DNA from: Salvia splendens | Taxonomy: Eukaryota > Streptophyta > Magnoliopsida > Lamiales > Lamiaceae | NCBI RefSeq assembly: GCF_004379255.2 | Contig: NC_056033.1 | Location: 38,218,719 to 38,282,718, forward strand | Direction: 5' to 3' | Length of the DNA stretch: 64,000 nucleotides | Shown here: piece by piece, positions 42,492 through 53,339 of the stretch | Layout: the number at the start of each line of letters is the position of its first letter | How positions within the stretch are numbered: the stretch's first letter is position 1 | Notes under the pieces: model-generated | The model's database searches: none | Seen by the model: only the letters and a program-made list of their open reading frames with translations | What the model was told of the DNA's origin: nothing | Program-made: the position numbers and the translations under genes

Positions 42492-43549
42492 CTGAAATAT
42501 GGTTGAGTATTTAGAGAAATCAAAATAGACACTGGTTGCATTAAGAAGCAATGATACATAGGCGAAGAAAATTGGTAAGACGGATATAGGATTCAAAAGA
42601 TTGGACTTGAAACGGGACAAATGGCACTTAGAAGGAAAAGCCATGCAATTTAACAAGATCATAAAGAAGAGATTGAATATGTAGTTGATGATTACATCAT
42701 TATCCAGCAAGAACAAGTTAGATATGTGTCAAGAGGTACCATGAATATGTTCAAATGAAAACCTCACATAACTGATTCAAGTAAACGTTATTCAAAATAC
42801 ATCTTATACCAGGAATACCAAGGCTTATGTGGTTTCTGATAATATCAAAAACTATACAAACTAGCCAGCGCTTGCATAGACACCATATACAACGAAAACA
42901 ATAATCGACGGAATCTACCATAAGAATACAATATGGTATGCATATACCCAGCCCCATACCCATTTCAAAAACGAAACTCCAACTCGAGTTTCTATCGAAA
43001 GCAAAATAAGAAATCTTGAACTCAAGGAGCATTGTTGGGGTTCAGATCTTACACCTAAAGTTAATGATCCTTATGGGCATAACCCAAGTCATAAAAGAAT
43101 TAACCCTAGAAATGGTATCAGGCAAGGCACAAATTTCAATTCAAAACTAATTTTCAAACTCAATCCAGCTGCATTCCTGAATTAATTGTCAGACACACTC
43201 GCACACAAAATAATCCAGCATCACACTATCATACATTCGCCAATAATGCACATAATCAAATCAAAAGGGGACGCAAGCAGGAACAGTGAAACATATCAGG
43301 GAAATTCACTAAGAAACATTTCATCGAACAGCTGGTGGCCCATTTCAGAAACCGCATCAAATATCTCATACGATTCCCCTCAAAAGATCAATAGTCATTC
43401 TTTGAAAAAAAAAATTACTACTACACTAAACTTTTAGTTAACAGTGGAGTCCTAGAAACAAAAAGAAAAAAGAAACAATCGAGAAAATCAAGAATGTCTA
43501 AACATCCAAATCAACTTCAGATTATCAGTAAACCATGTGAACTGCTCAC
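42492..43549 (-). other. Predicted 5' UTR intron of the MIA40 gene
   Basis: On the minus strand the donor TTAATAG|GTGAGCAG (43550/43549) and the acceptor ATTTCAG|GTGGTAATG (42492/42491) fit well. The leader exon lies at 43550 and above, with TTGTGTGTGAGAGAA-type sequence on the plus strand. A long leader intron often affects expression in plants. Confidence 0.6.
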
Positions 43550-43978
43550 CTATTAACCGATGGAATGAGAAATCCCGTATCTCTGCGCGTGTTAGTATAG
43601 TGTCAATTGTGTGTGAGAGAATTGAGATACAGAGAGATTATTGATTCAATTGTGGGTGTGTCGGTGTGTCAATTCTGCATTAAAATTTGTGTTGGTTTAA
43701 ATGTTTCTATTTTTTTTAATAAGGAGGGAGCACATGGAAATAACTCAACATGCGTAATAAGTATAAGTAAAAGTAAAATTGATTTTAAATCACATTATAA
43801 TACGACATATTTTTATATTTATGGGAATAAAGTAATTTATATTTTTAAATTGTGAAAATTATTCTCTATGAATACAAAATAAAATTACTTATACAAGATT
43901 AGTAGCTATTATATAAACTTACTAGAGAAAATAAACATAATTAGTAACGTTAGAAATCTAATTAATAAAATCTAATAA

Positions 43979-44485
43979 GAGCATCTCCAGTGGTTCTGGA
44001 CATGCAATAGCCCTCCCATAACCTTGTCACTGCCACATCATCAGCACTAAAATCCTCCTGTCACATCATCTGGACATGCAACTGGACAAACAACTGGACA
44101 TGCAATTGCCCAGCCACATCACTCAATTATGAAAAGCAAACTATTAACAATCACACAAAATACGGAATTAAATATACGACACATATACGCGAAAATATAC
44201 CATTTTCATTTAAATTAAGATAGAGAGAGCACTCGTTAAAACAAGTGGTGCGAATGAAAATGACGTCCAAAACGCGTATGTATAGTGTCTCGAAAAATTA
44301 AAAAAAATAAAAATCTGACGCCGGTATGACGCCGATCCGGGGCCTACAATGGCGCCGTGCAGATCGGCGTGAGAATCGGCGTGGGCACGCCGATTTCACC
44401 GACGCCGGCTGCAATGGTTCGGCGTCAGCACCGGCGTCCGTGAAAAATCGGCGTGCCGGTGCCGACGCCGCCATTGGAGATGCTA
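43979..44485. mobile_element. PIF/Harbinger-type MITE with GC-rich half (507 bp)
   Basis: Ends GAGCATCTCCAGTGG and CCATTGGAGATGCTA (last base changed from C), flanked by TAA (43976-43978 and 44486-44488). The AT-rich half has GACATGCAATTG and CACATCATCAGCACTAAAATC words that match, in reverse, the right half of the element at 4648-5242. The GC-rich half is built of GACGCCG and ATCGGCGT. Confidence 0.78.
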
Positions 44486-44739
44486 TAAGTACTAGAACAT
44501 AAAAGAATTTAAGTGAAAAACTAAGGAGCCATGAACAAATACAAACAGAATGGGGAGGACGGGACTTGACCCGAGATCAATCGCATCCTTTTCAAATATC
44601 TATACCAGAAATGTGATTTATAGGTAAAAACGATATAAAATAAAGATCAGATACTATTTATGTGCGAAAGTGAAAGATCAGACACCATTTATGTAATTCA
44701 CTCTATGTTTAAATATGCTTTCATAGGGTGCGTTAGGGT

Positions 44740-45769
44740 CAGTGGCGGAGGGAATTCAGGACAAGGGGGGACGGTGGTACCCCAATTTTTTTTTAGTAAT
44801 GTATTTTACAAAAATTTCCAAAAGATAGCTATGAATATTGAAGGAAGAATCATCTAAATCTAAGGAAATAAATCAGAATATAAGGTTTGAGATAAAATTT
44901 AAATTAAAAAATTAAACCCTGATTAAAATCTATAAAAAAACCTCCTTCCGTCAATTGCCAGACCAAGTCTCTAGTCCGCAATCCTCCACCTTCCCTTCCC
45001 ATCCGGTGATCAGCAGTCTGCAGGAGCAGAGTCGTGCTCGGCGCTCCGTCAACTGCAGAACATTCAATCCAGCCATCCAGCCTCAAAGCCTCCAGGTTTG
45101 TTTCTTGATTTCTATGAGTATTAAAAACTTTATTGTAGTGCTGCTAATCTGCTATGTTGTTAAAACTTTAATTTAATGCTTGTTTAATTTATCATTCTAG
45201 TTATAGTTGTAATCGTAGACTTGTAGTTGGGAATTGTGAAAGCATGAGTTTTATACTTTTATATAGTTTGAGTTATCTATAAGCTGCAAAATACCCTTTC
45301 TAGCTAGATATAAGTTTGTATATTTTTAATATTTTTGCAGAAAGTAGAATTAAAAAGAATGAAGAAATAGTCTGATCTTCGAAATATGTTCAAAAGAATG
45401 AAATCTCATGATAGTTCAAGTTCTTCGGCTCCAAATGATAATACGTCTCCTTCAAATGCTAGTGCGTCTCTGGCTCCTCCCAATGTCACCGTGACTCCTT
45501 CAAATGTTAGTGTGTCTCCGACTCCTTCAAATGTTACCGTGACTCCTTCAAATGCTAGTGTTCTCCGACTCGAAGTGTCCCGTTAGAGGAAAAAGAATTG
45601 ATTTACGATGTTGAAAAACTTAATCATGATCCTGCCAAAAGAGATAGTATAATGAAATATCCTCCAAATGAGCGAGATGCAGTTAGGAGAGCTTGTATTC
45701 TTAAAAAGCCTTGTCAACCAAGATCTCACGACTCGTACCCCCAGATGACAAATCCTGGATCCGCCACTG
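44740..45769 (+). mobile_element. hAT-like element with a transposase remnant (1030 bp)
   Basis: Ends CAGTGGCGGAGGGAATTCAG and, on the other strand, CAGTGGCGGATCCAGGATT. The flanks (GTTAGGGT and ACTGCTGG) do not match, so the target duplication is lost or the two ends belong to different copies. It contains the start of a TTF-type hAT transposase, cut off directly at the right terminal repeat. Confidence 0.65.
45386..45757 (+). pseudogene. N-terminal remnant of a ZMYM1/TTF-type hAT transposase
   Basis: The frame begins MFKRMKSHDSSSSS, with Ser/Pro repeats of the type SNVTVTPSN. After a 1-base shift near 45561 it continues VPLEEKELIYDVEKLNHDP and YPPNERDAVRRACILKKPCQ. That is the TTF-type zinc-finger start of plant hAT transposases (zinc finger MYM-type 1-like). 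The RNase H-like catalytic domain and the dimerisation domain are absent. Confidence 0.75.
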
Positions 45770-46998
45770 ACTGCTGGTCATGGTGGTGGTGCAAGACCGG
45801 AGTCTCCGATAATCAGAACGGTGATCGAGATCCCACCTATATGTAAAGAGCTACTAGACGAGAGAGACGAGGGAGAAGTAACTTGCATTAATTCATAGAT
45901 GATCAAATACAATGAAATGGCAGCATTATACACGCTGCATGTACGGATTAATACGAAGAATCAATCTAACTAACTCCTAGCTCACATGCGTCGCGCACAT
46001 GGTCGTTTGATCCCGTGTTTCTCGTGTGTTGCATGCACCATGCACCACTTATCTAGTTTCCATCCTTGCGCTTATTCAAGTAATACTTCACGTATCAAAT
46101 CTTCCCCTTCACATAAACCTTGACCTCAAAGTTTCAAATGTGGAAACCTCTCTTCCATATCATATAGGTGTTGGTTTATAGATTATAAGAGATAAGCGGA
46201 CGTAATACAACCCAAAAGAAGGAATACAGAATGAAAAAAACTGAAACGAAATTACAACAGAAAATGAAACAGTAAACCGTGAACAATATTAGCCAAGTCG
46301 AGGAGTCCTCTTTCCACAAAATGAGATACGCCCCGGTTGTGCTCTCGGATTGGCGTTTCATCCCCAAAGATAAAACGGCTACGTCTCTGATGAAGCAGCA
46401 CCGCTATCAGCAGAGCTCCGACGAACTGGATGGAGGAGAGGGCAGAACTTCGACAGAAGAACAATGCAAAAGAGAGAGAGAGCTTATGGATACAGAATTA
46501 TTTGTGTATTGGTGTGGAGATGCATGGACGTATGCGCGTCTAGGTTCGTTCACGACGTGGACTTCATCACGTGTCAGCCACATTGGCTTTACCGCGTCAT
46601 ATTGACGAGGTGTCATCCCGCTTGGCTTGCTGACATGGAAACGGTGGTGGTCTAAAAAGAACTAGACCAGCCTCGGGTCGAACCCATGCATCGAGCCCCA
46701 CAACCAGGCCTAAAGAACAGTTGTGACATTCCTAACCCGAAACATGCATCATTTTACATTATTGCATATTATTTTATCACTAGCATAATGGATATATTAA
46801 AAGAGTTTTATAGAGAATAATATTAAATTAATTAAGAAAAAGAAAATGTAGTTAATCATATAGTTGGATAAGGTACTAAATTATTATTAATAGATTTATG
46901 TATACGTATAAGTAAACAAATGTAAGTATAACTAAATACTTAAGTAGATAAGATTTGTACCTATTGATAAACTAATATATATATATATATATATATAT
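45770..46998. other. Spacer, unassigned
   Basis: About 1.2 kb. The stretch 46150-46740 is less AT-rich, and on the minus strand it looks like a leader or LTR piece (a TCTCTCTCTCTTTTGC stretch near 46480 and a 70-codon frame at 46252-46464). I recognise no domain. A TA run at 46977-46998 precedes element B. Confidence 0.45.
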
Positions 46999-47458
46999 GT
47001 CCATGATCAATTGAGATTTTTTAAGCTAATTGAGAAATGAGATGCAATCTCAGCCACTCATTTTTATTAAATGAGTGGTCTAGATTTTGCCACACAAAAA
47101 ATATTTTTAAATTAATTTATTATGAAAGGGTATAATGGTAATTTTAAGGTAATTAAAATTCAGCAACTTTCATCTCTTGCTCTATGCTTCTCGATCTCTC
47201 TCTCCATCTCTGAGGCGTTCCTTCCATACGCTTCCGTACACAAAATTGCACCTCCAATTCGAGCTCCATCTCATCTCATGATTGTATTCCCCCATCAGAG
47301 TGAGAATTGGAGATCAGAAAATACAGAAAATCGAGATGAAGATGAAAATTGAAACCCTAGGTAGAATCTGAACGCCGTAGAATGTGCAGCAACTGCTTAT
47401 CGAGATCAGTGAAACCGAATTTCCGACGAGTCTAGGTGCGGAGTACAAATTTGAAGGT

Positions 47459-48322
47459 ATGGAGAGAGGATCAGAGTCTGATAAGCTCGATTCAGGCGGA
47501 ATCAGAGACGTGAGTGAATATTCGGCGCTGGATAATGTCAGCGGCACCGACGATTCCGTGTGTAATAAGGAGAACGAGTGCGTTGCAGTGGCGAAATCGA
47601 TGTTGAGTGCTGCTGAGATTAGTGATGGAGTGAATTTCGTGAAGCCGCTGGCTTCTGCGAGGTTTACTCACCGGTGCGTTTCGGAGCAATTTCGCTGATT
47701 TGATTGCAATTTCGCTTTACCTTTCTCAGATGTTAGTAGTTTTGTTCTATTGTTTGGCTTTGCATTTGAATAGTGGTTTGGCGATTGGCGGAAATGTGTA
47801 TTGTTTGTGTAAATTGGAAGGCTTTCATTACTGGAAATGGATTTTAAAGATTGGAGGAGAGTAATATTGTAGGGATGGTTAATTTCTTGTTGCATAGCTT
47901 TGAATTTTGATAGTTAATCACTTAATTATAGCTTTGTCCTTCAAGCAGCCTGTTTTGTGATATGCAGCCATCTTTAGAATAATAGAGTGACAGTTTCTTG
48001 TGGATTAGTTCTTTGTGTGTGAAGCTAATAAGCTGAAATCTTCTTAAATCTAAGAAAGCATTTATTTAGATCTAGGCGGAGACCGTAGAAATCAGATTCA
48101 AAGGTGGAGGAGGAAGGCGACGGCGGCGGAGGCAGAACGGCAGTGAAAAAGCAAGCGCCGAATGATGGGGAATCGATGAGCTTGAGTAAGAAAGCGGTGG
48201 GGCTGTATGTCGGCAAGAAAGGGCTGCTGTTTTGGCTCAACAAATTCGCCTATGCTTCCATCTTCATTGTGATTGGGGGATGGATTCACTTCTGGTTTGT
48301 GGGTCCCGCTTTGAACTTGTAG
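47459..48322 (+). pseudogene. Captured gene fragment, two exons with the intron retained, unknown family
   Basis: Exon-like part 1 (47459 to about 47673) encodes SALDNVSGTDDSVCNKENEC, then VAKSMLSAAEISDGVNFVKP and FTHR, followed by a possible donor (ACCG|GTGCGT). Part 2, after an acceptor-like TTAGATCTAG (about 48075), encodes KVEEEGDGGGGRT, SKKAVGLYVGKKGLLFWLNK, a transmembrane stretch (YASIFIVIGGWIHFWFVGPA) and a stop at 48320. The two parts lie in the same orientation about 400 bp apart, so the capture was from DNA rather than spliced RNA. I do not recognise the family. It could still be transcribed, since the frames are open. Confidence 0.55.
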
Positions 48323-48479
48323 ATGAATTGTGAAATATGTAGATAGAATTTGAGAAGGCGATTTATTTGACGTCCAACCATCACGATTAATTTGTGAAAT
48401 ATATGGATGCAGTTTTTAATTCGATTGTGTTGCTGGAATTTGTGAGTTGTGTAGATAAGGTGGTTGTGATATTGCCTAA

Positions 48480-49215
48480 AATACTATTGTTGACATAAAT
48501 TATATAAGTTGTTGACATGAAAATGTTTGTTGTTGAGTACGAAAACAATGTCAACTATATATATGTAAAATGTTGTTATTTGACATAATTTATACATAAA
48601 ATGTTGTTGTTGACATTAATTATATGTAAAATTATATAAGTTGTTGACATGAAAATGTTTGTTGTTGAGTACGAAAACAATGTCAACTATATATATACAA
48701 TGTCAATTATATGTAAAATGTTGTTATTTGACATAATTTATACGTAAAATGTTGCTGTTGACATTAATTATATGTAAAACATTGTTGTCGACATTAATTA
48801 TATAGGTCGTTGACATGAAAATATTTATTCTTGACATGAATTATATAGCTCGTTGACATAATAACGTTTGTTGTTGACATGAATTATATAGGTCGTTGAC
48901 ATAAATTTTATGAAAAATGTTGTTGACATAAATTATATGTAAAACATTGTTGTTGACATGAATTATATGTAAAACGTTGTTGTTGACATAAATAATATAG
49001 GTCGTTGATATGGAAATATTTGTTGTTGACATTAATTATTTGTAAAATGTTGTTGTTGACATAACAGTTGACATAAATAACGTTTAATGTTGACATCGTA
49101 GTTGACATAAATAACGTTTGATGTTGACATCGTAGTTGACATAAATAACGTTTGATGTTGACATCGTAGTTGACATAAATAACGTTTGCTGTTGACATCG
49201 TAGTTGACATAAGAT
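48480..49215. repeat. TGTTGACAT minisatellite
   Basis: About 730 bp of degenerate repeats built on GTTGTTGACATAAATTATAT and GTAAAA. It ends in four cleaner 35-bp units (GACATCGTAGTTGACATAAA then TAACGTTTGATGTT) at 49075-49215. The word TGTTGACAT also appears near the right end of element B (about 51051 and 51070). Confidence 0.85.
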
Positions 49216-49669
49216 CAAGATGTTTTTCACTATCTCTCTCACTCTTTCTCTCAAATAAATCAATATGTTTCTTACAAGAACCAAGAAGCTATGGAAATCT
49301 TAACTCAAGAGACAAACGGGGAGAGAGAGATTACCTATGGTAAAATATCAAGACCAATAAAAAAATCAGCAGAATTAACTAAGACAACAACTCCATTAAG
49401 AACAATTTCAGCTCAAGAATAAGAAAAACAATCCACCAAAAAAAATCCCTCATTTAAAAGAAAGGAAACATTTGCTAGAAAAACATAACACATTCAACCA
49501 TCACTATAAACAAGAAAAAAGAACATTTTTTCTGGAAAAAAAATCAAATCTTAATAATTAGATTAGCCAGACAAATCACTCTAAACTTTGACACGCACAA
49601 ACACACACACCTTCTGAATCAATTCATCAAACACATGGAGAATCCGATCGAGCTCCACCACCTCCGCCG

Positions 49670-49905
49670 TCTCCTTGCGCTGCTGGTGGCTCCGGAACGA
49701 CACCGACGCTCTCTTCACCTACTGCAGCACGGAGAAGAGCTCCGGCGTCACGCCCTGCGGCGGCTGCTGCTGCTTCGAGATCCACCACGACGACATCTTC
49801 TCCCTCGAAGCCTTCCTCCTCTCCAATGGCTTCACCGTCCCCCTCAAATTCGCCATGGAAATCCTCACCAACCTCCAACCACTGGAACAGCCGGAGCAGG
49901 AGCAG
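49670..49905 (+). pseudogene. Captured ABCG half-transporter piece 1 (end of the nucleotide-binding domain)
   Basis: The frame reads FSLEAFLLSNGFTVP then LKFAMEILTNLQP, the short linker after the ATPase domain in ABCG4/8/10-type proteins (usual form: LSNGFTVPPQLNALEFAMEIL). The ATP-binding motifs themselves are missing and several residues between VP and LKF are lost. It is followed, about 450 bp later, by the membrane-domain piece of what is probably the same gene. Confidence 0.6.
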
Positions 49906-50339
49906 GAAAATGATATGACATGGCGGAGGGTGGCAGGGGATACATCACAAAAGGAAAGTTATGATCAAGAAACTGGACATCCAAAATTTACATGAGGATT
50001 TCTTTATTATGTTAGTATCCTTTATCTCAAATATATATCAACATGCTCTGCCATACAAATATTTTTAAGAAAAGAAGCATAGTTTTAAAGAAAATAGAAA
50101 TATTTAGATTCAATAAACTGCACTTTCATGGGAACATGAAAACAAGGACCAAACTCAAGAAAGCAAACCAAAGGAAGCATGGTATAAACTGCATTTAAAC
50201 TTCTCTAACGATATTCATAAGACAAAAGGATGGATAATAACTAGCTTAACCTAGAGAAAGCATGGTAAATTTGAACAGCAGATGTACCAACATCAAAATA
50301 ACTACTATTCTTTGGGCAGTATACATCAGATGTCAATTG

Positions 50340-50775
50340 AATCCATCTCTCCTCCTCCAATTGAACACAAAATCAGATCTGGAAGCTCGAGAATCCACGA
50401 ATTCACACTCCTATCCTTCCGATTCTGGAAAATCATTTACAGAACGAAGCAATTGCTCGTCACCAACACATTGCAAGCCGTAGGAGTCGGAATCGTGCTC
50501 GGCACGATCTACATCAACATCGGATTAGACAAATTGGGGATCGAGAAGCGATTAGGTCTCTTCGCGTTCAAACTCACCTTCCTTTTCTCCCCCACCACCG
50601 AAACCCTCCCGATCTTCCTCAACGAGCGCCCAATCCTCCTCCGAGAAGCCTCCAGTGACGTCTACCGCCTCTCCTCCTACCTAATCGCCAACACGCTCGT
50701 CTTCATCCCCTACCTTCTCGCCATCGCAATTGTCTTCTCCTCTTCTGTTTACTTCCTATATTCATGTTTCAATTG
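50340..50775 (+). pseudogene. Captured ABCG half-transporter piece 2 (ABC2 membrane domain)
   Basis: The open frame encodes FRFWKIIYRTKQLLVTNTLQ, GIVLGTIYINIGLDKLGIEK, TETLPIFLNERPILLREAS and VYRLSSYLIANTLVFIPYLL. This is the start of the ABC2 membrane domain of ABCG4/8/10-like half-transporters, which export lipids, hormones or terpenoids. The frame continues into a 41-bp tandem repeat (50776-50885) and stops, with the rest of the domain missing. Coding changes are few, so the capture is not old. Confidence 0.82.
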
Positions 50776-50885
50776 CTCAAATTCTTCAGCTTCAATTTGG
50801 GGGAAAAACGGTATTGCTCAAATTCTTCAGCTTCAATTTGGGGGAAAAACGGTATTGCTCAAATTCTTCAGCTTCAGCTTCTGTA
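50776..50885. repeat. 41-bp tandem repeat, 2.6 copies
   Basis: The unit starts TTGCTCAAATTCTTCAGCTT and continues CAATTTGGGGGAAAAACGGTA. It follows directly after the ABCG piece. Confidence 0.9.
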
Positions 50886-51159
50886 TACTTCATAGATTTT
50901 GAAGGTCTTCGATTTTGCACAATTGTGTGAATTGTATGAAGATCAACTGATTTTTCAGAGAGAATTTTAGGGAGGGTTTTAGAAAATGATTTCAAATACA
51001 ATTTTATTTTTTTCTATCATCTTATTAATGAAATGACACTTATACCCCCATGTTGACATAATGTGATAGCTGTTGACATTTCATTAATCTTGTGGATTAG
51101 TGGCTGAGATTGCATCTCATTTCTCAATCTAGCTAAATAATCTCAACCTAACAGCACCC

Positions 51160-51169
51160 TATATATATA
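51160..51169. repeat. Short TA tract between element B and MITE C2
   Basis: Ten bases of TA between the CCC end of B and the GG start of C2. Confidence 0.85.
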
Positions 51170-51541
51170 GGATTGTGATCAAGATAGAACTATTCTTAAA
51201 CGTAGAACTATTCTTAAACGTAGAACAAATGCCAAAAGGAGGTCGTTAGATCTTTTAATCCAATGGTGTTGATTTGCACAACAACTTCCCATTACAACCA
51301 AAACTATTATTAATGGGTGAATGTAGATAAGTGAAAAAATAAAGCATGCATGGACTCTTCTTCGTTTCATTCATTCTTCCATCAACATGTGAGTTTTTTC
51401 ACATGTTGAGTCCGGAATGTCGTGAAAACATAGTCTAATATGTATGATTTTTAATCTTGACCGTCATTTTTTCCTCATCCAATGAATAAAATATGTAGAG
51501 TTCTAGGTTCTACACTTAAGAATGGTTCTATCTTTAACGCA

Positions 51542-51545
<4 letters not shown>
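51170..51545 (+). mobile_element. MITE C2 (second copy, complete, 376 bp)
   Basis: Left end GGATTGTGATCAAGATAGAA; right end on the opposite strand GGGTTGCGTTAAAGATAGAA. The inverted repeats are about 39 bp. TA tracts stand at both sides. It is nearly identical to C1 at 27707-28026 except for a duplicated 20-base word (AACTATTCTTAAACGTAG region) near the left end. Non-coding. Confidence 0.85.

Positions 51546-51590
<45 letters not shown>
51546..51590. repeat. TA microsatellite
   Basis: A TA run between MITE C2 and MITE D. Confidence 0.95.
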
Positions 51591-51592
<2 letters not shown>

Positions 51593-51909
51593 ATGTATTC
51601 ATTTCCTTTTTGTATCTTTTGTTCTTTGTTTTTTTTAATCTCAGTCCCACGATTTTGTCATCCGACGGTTAGATTGGTGCCACATGTCATTTAATAATGC
51701 AGATTTTCAGTTGAATAATGCACACCGACTAATAATGCACCATTATTGTATAATAATGTAGATGTTCAGTTGAATAATGCACACCGACTAATAATGCATC
51801 ATTATAGTGTAATAATGCTGATCATCTGAACCGTTGATGAATGAGATCTAACGGCCCATATTAAGAAGAATAAAGGATCTAAGGGATGAATAGGAGAAAA
51901 ACGCTCCCC
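51591..51909. mobile_element. MITE D at a TA tract (about 319 bp)
   Basis: Starts GGATGTATTCATTTCC directly after the TA tract. The right end on the opposite strand reads GGGGAGCGTTTTTCTCCTAT, a weak inverted match, next to TATATG. Inside, GTTGAATAATGCACACCGAC then TAATAATGCA is repeated twice. Confidence 0.55.
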
Positions 51910-52139
51910 TATATGTGTGTGTTTTACATTACCTTTATGCATACATGTTGTACTTTATATATTATGTGTAATAGGTGTACTTATAGAAAATAGATGAGAT
52001 CAACCACATTAGTGGTTCAACGAGTTATTTTGCCGACTTAGGTAGATTATATTAATTCTTATCATATAAAGCTTTTAGGCTTCTCATATCACACGAACAG
52101 AAGAAGAATAAATTTTAAAAAAAAACCCTATTCTAGTGC
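51910..52139. other. AT-rich spacer
   Basis: No supported feature. Confidence 0.5.
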
Positions 52140-52476
52140 TTTGCAGAGGAAGAAATTGAAGGGGTGATTAATTTCTCTTCTAAGTAGAAATGAAATTTGT
52201 AGTAAAAGAAGAGAGAAACTTGTTAACAACAAGTGGTGCAAATGAAATGAAGTTCAACGAGCCGTATATATAGAGTTTTAAAAAAAAAAATCGGACATCC
52301 GAGCAGGATGTCCGAACCTTGCCACAGTGGCGGACGTCCGCCCGCCCGTCGCAGGGACGTCCGAGGACACCCGACGTCCTCACGGGACGTCCGTATCCGA
52401 CCCTAAACGCCACAATGGCGGACGTCCCGGTCGCCCGTCGCGACGTCCGACCGGACGTCCACCATTGGAGATGTTC
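52140..52476. mobile_element. Truncated Harbinger-type MITE with GGACGTCC array
   Basis: The right end CCATTGGAGATGTTC is followed by TAA. The part AACAAGTGGTGCAAATGAAA to the right of 52220 matches 44240-44260 in the MITE at 43979. The GC-rich part is made of GGACGTCC/GGACGTCCG words. The left terminal repeat is missing. Confidence 0.65.
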
Positions 52477-52479
52477 TAA

Positions 52480-53067
52480 GGTAATACACACACTTTGATT
52501 AGTGGCGTAAGAGTACCCCAAAATAACGTGTTCTTACAGTAATATTTATATTGAAACAACAAATAAAGTCAAGTGATCTGTTTGTTGCGGATGCACTGTC
52601 GCATAGGATTCAGCTGAGTTCGATTCCCCATCATGGCTATGGCCTTTTCTCAGCCTTTTGTTTTAGTAGTTCAGTTTTTTTTTTTATATAATTTAGGTGC
52701 TAGTACTTAGTTTTTCTGTTCGCAGATTTTAGGTTGGATTTGTAAGTATTAGGTAGTACTATATTTTATTATTTTTTATATCTCATTTATATTTTTGATG
52801 TATGTGTATGAACTTGTTTTTTTCTTCTATTTTTCTATTTTAGATATTGGTATTTGCATTTTATTTATTTATAATTAACATTTTAATTTTTTTAGTATGA
52901 AATTAGAAATTCAATTAGTTACACTTTTTATTCTTTTGTTCTATGGTTATATTACCTGATTTTTATGGGATACGAACTCTAAGTTTAATTATGCTGTAAA
53001 ATAACTTAAAAATTGAACATTATTGTAAGATGTTATTTTATGTATTATTTTATTTTTAATATGTTAT
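52480..53067. other. AT-rich spacer
   Basis: A T-rich stretch without supported feature. The CGCATAGGATTCAGCTGAGT then TCGATTCCC word near 52610 resembles a box B but has no box A. Confidence 0.45.
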
Positions 53068-53247
53068 ATTCTCTTCGGTCCATAATAGATATCATACTTT
53101 TGTTTAGTTTGTATCACAAAAATGTCACATTTTTTTTAAAAGTCCAATCTCAAATTTTCTCTCTCCACTTAACACATAAAATATCATCCCCTAAAATCTC
53201 GTACCATTACTCAAGTCTGCCATCTATTACTAGACGGAGAGAGTATT
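53068..53247. mobile_element. Degenerate Stowaway-like MITE
   Basis: TCTCTTCGGTCCATAATAGA at the left and TACTAGACGGAGAGAGTATT at the right form an imperfect inverted repeat around AT-rich sequence. Directly after, GGATCCGCCACTG (53282-53294) is a lone hAT-like terminus. Confidence 0.5.
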
Positions 53248-53339
53248 TTACAAAAAAATCGCACGCCCAATCCAAAAAGTCTGGATCCGCCACTGGTAAG
53301 GGTGACATCAGTCTTAAAGCGACAACTTGACAACAACGT

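Larger units (their letters stand above)
46999..51159. mobile_element. TIR element B carrying host gene pieces (4161 bp)
   Basis: The left end (GTCCATGATCAATTGAGAT ... ATTGAGAAATGAGATGCAAT then CTCAGCCACT) is matched on the opposite strand at the right end (GGGTGCTGTTAGGTTGAGAT ... ATTGAGAAATGAGATGCAAT then CTCAGCCACT). Both terminal repeats are about 65 bp, lie flush against TA tracts, and end in AGCCAC as in element A. Inside are an unknown gene piece with its intron, a TGTTGACAT minisatellite and two pieces of one ABCG half-transporter gene. No transposase is seen. Layout and gene content resemble Pack-TIR elements. Confidence 0.7.

Noticed and set aside
42486..42716. Upstream extension of the MIA40 frame
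   Set aside because: A splice acceptor lies six bases before the ATG (after 42491), so this part is 5' UTR intron.
44560..44600. tRNA-like box B words (also near 46675 and 52615)
   Set aside because: No matching box A at the right distance; probably common words at transposon ends.
46252..46464. Small minus-strand membrane-like protein
   Set aside because: It has a hydrophobic stretch but no recognisable family and no start or splice support.
48841..49284. Several minus-strand frames rich in Asn, Val and Tyr
   Set aside because: They are read-through of the TGTTGACAT minisatellite.
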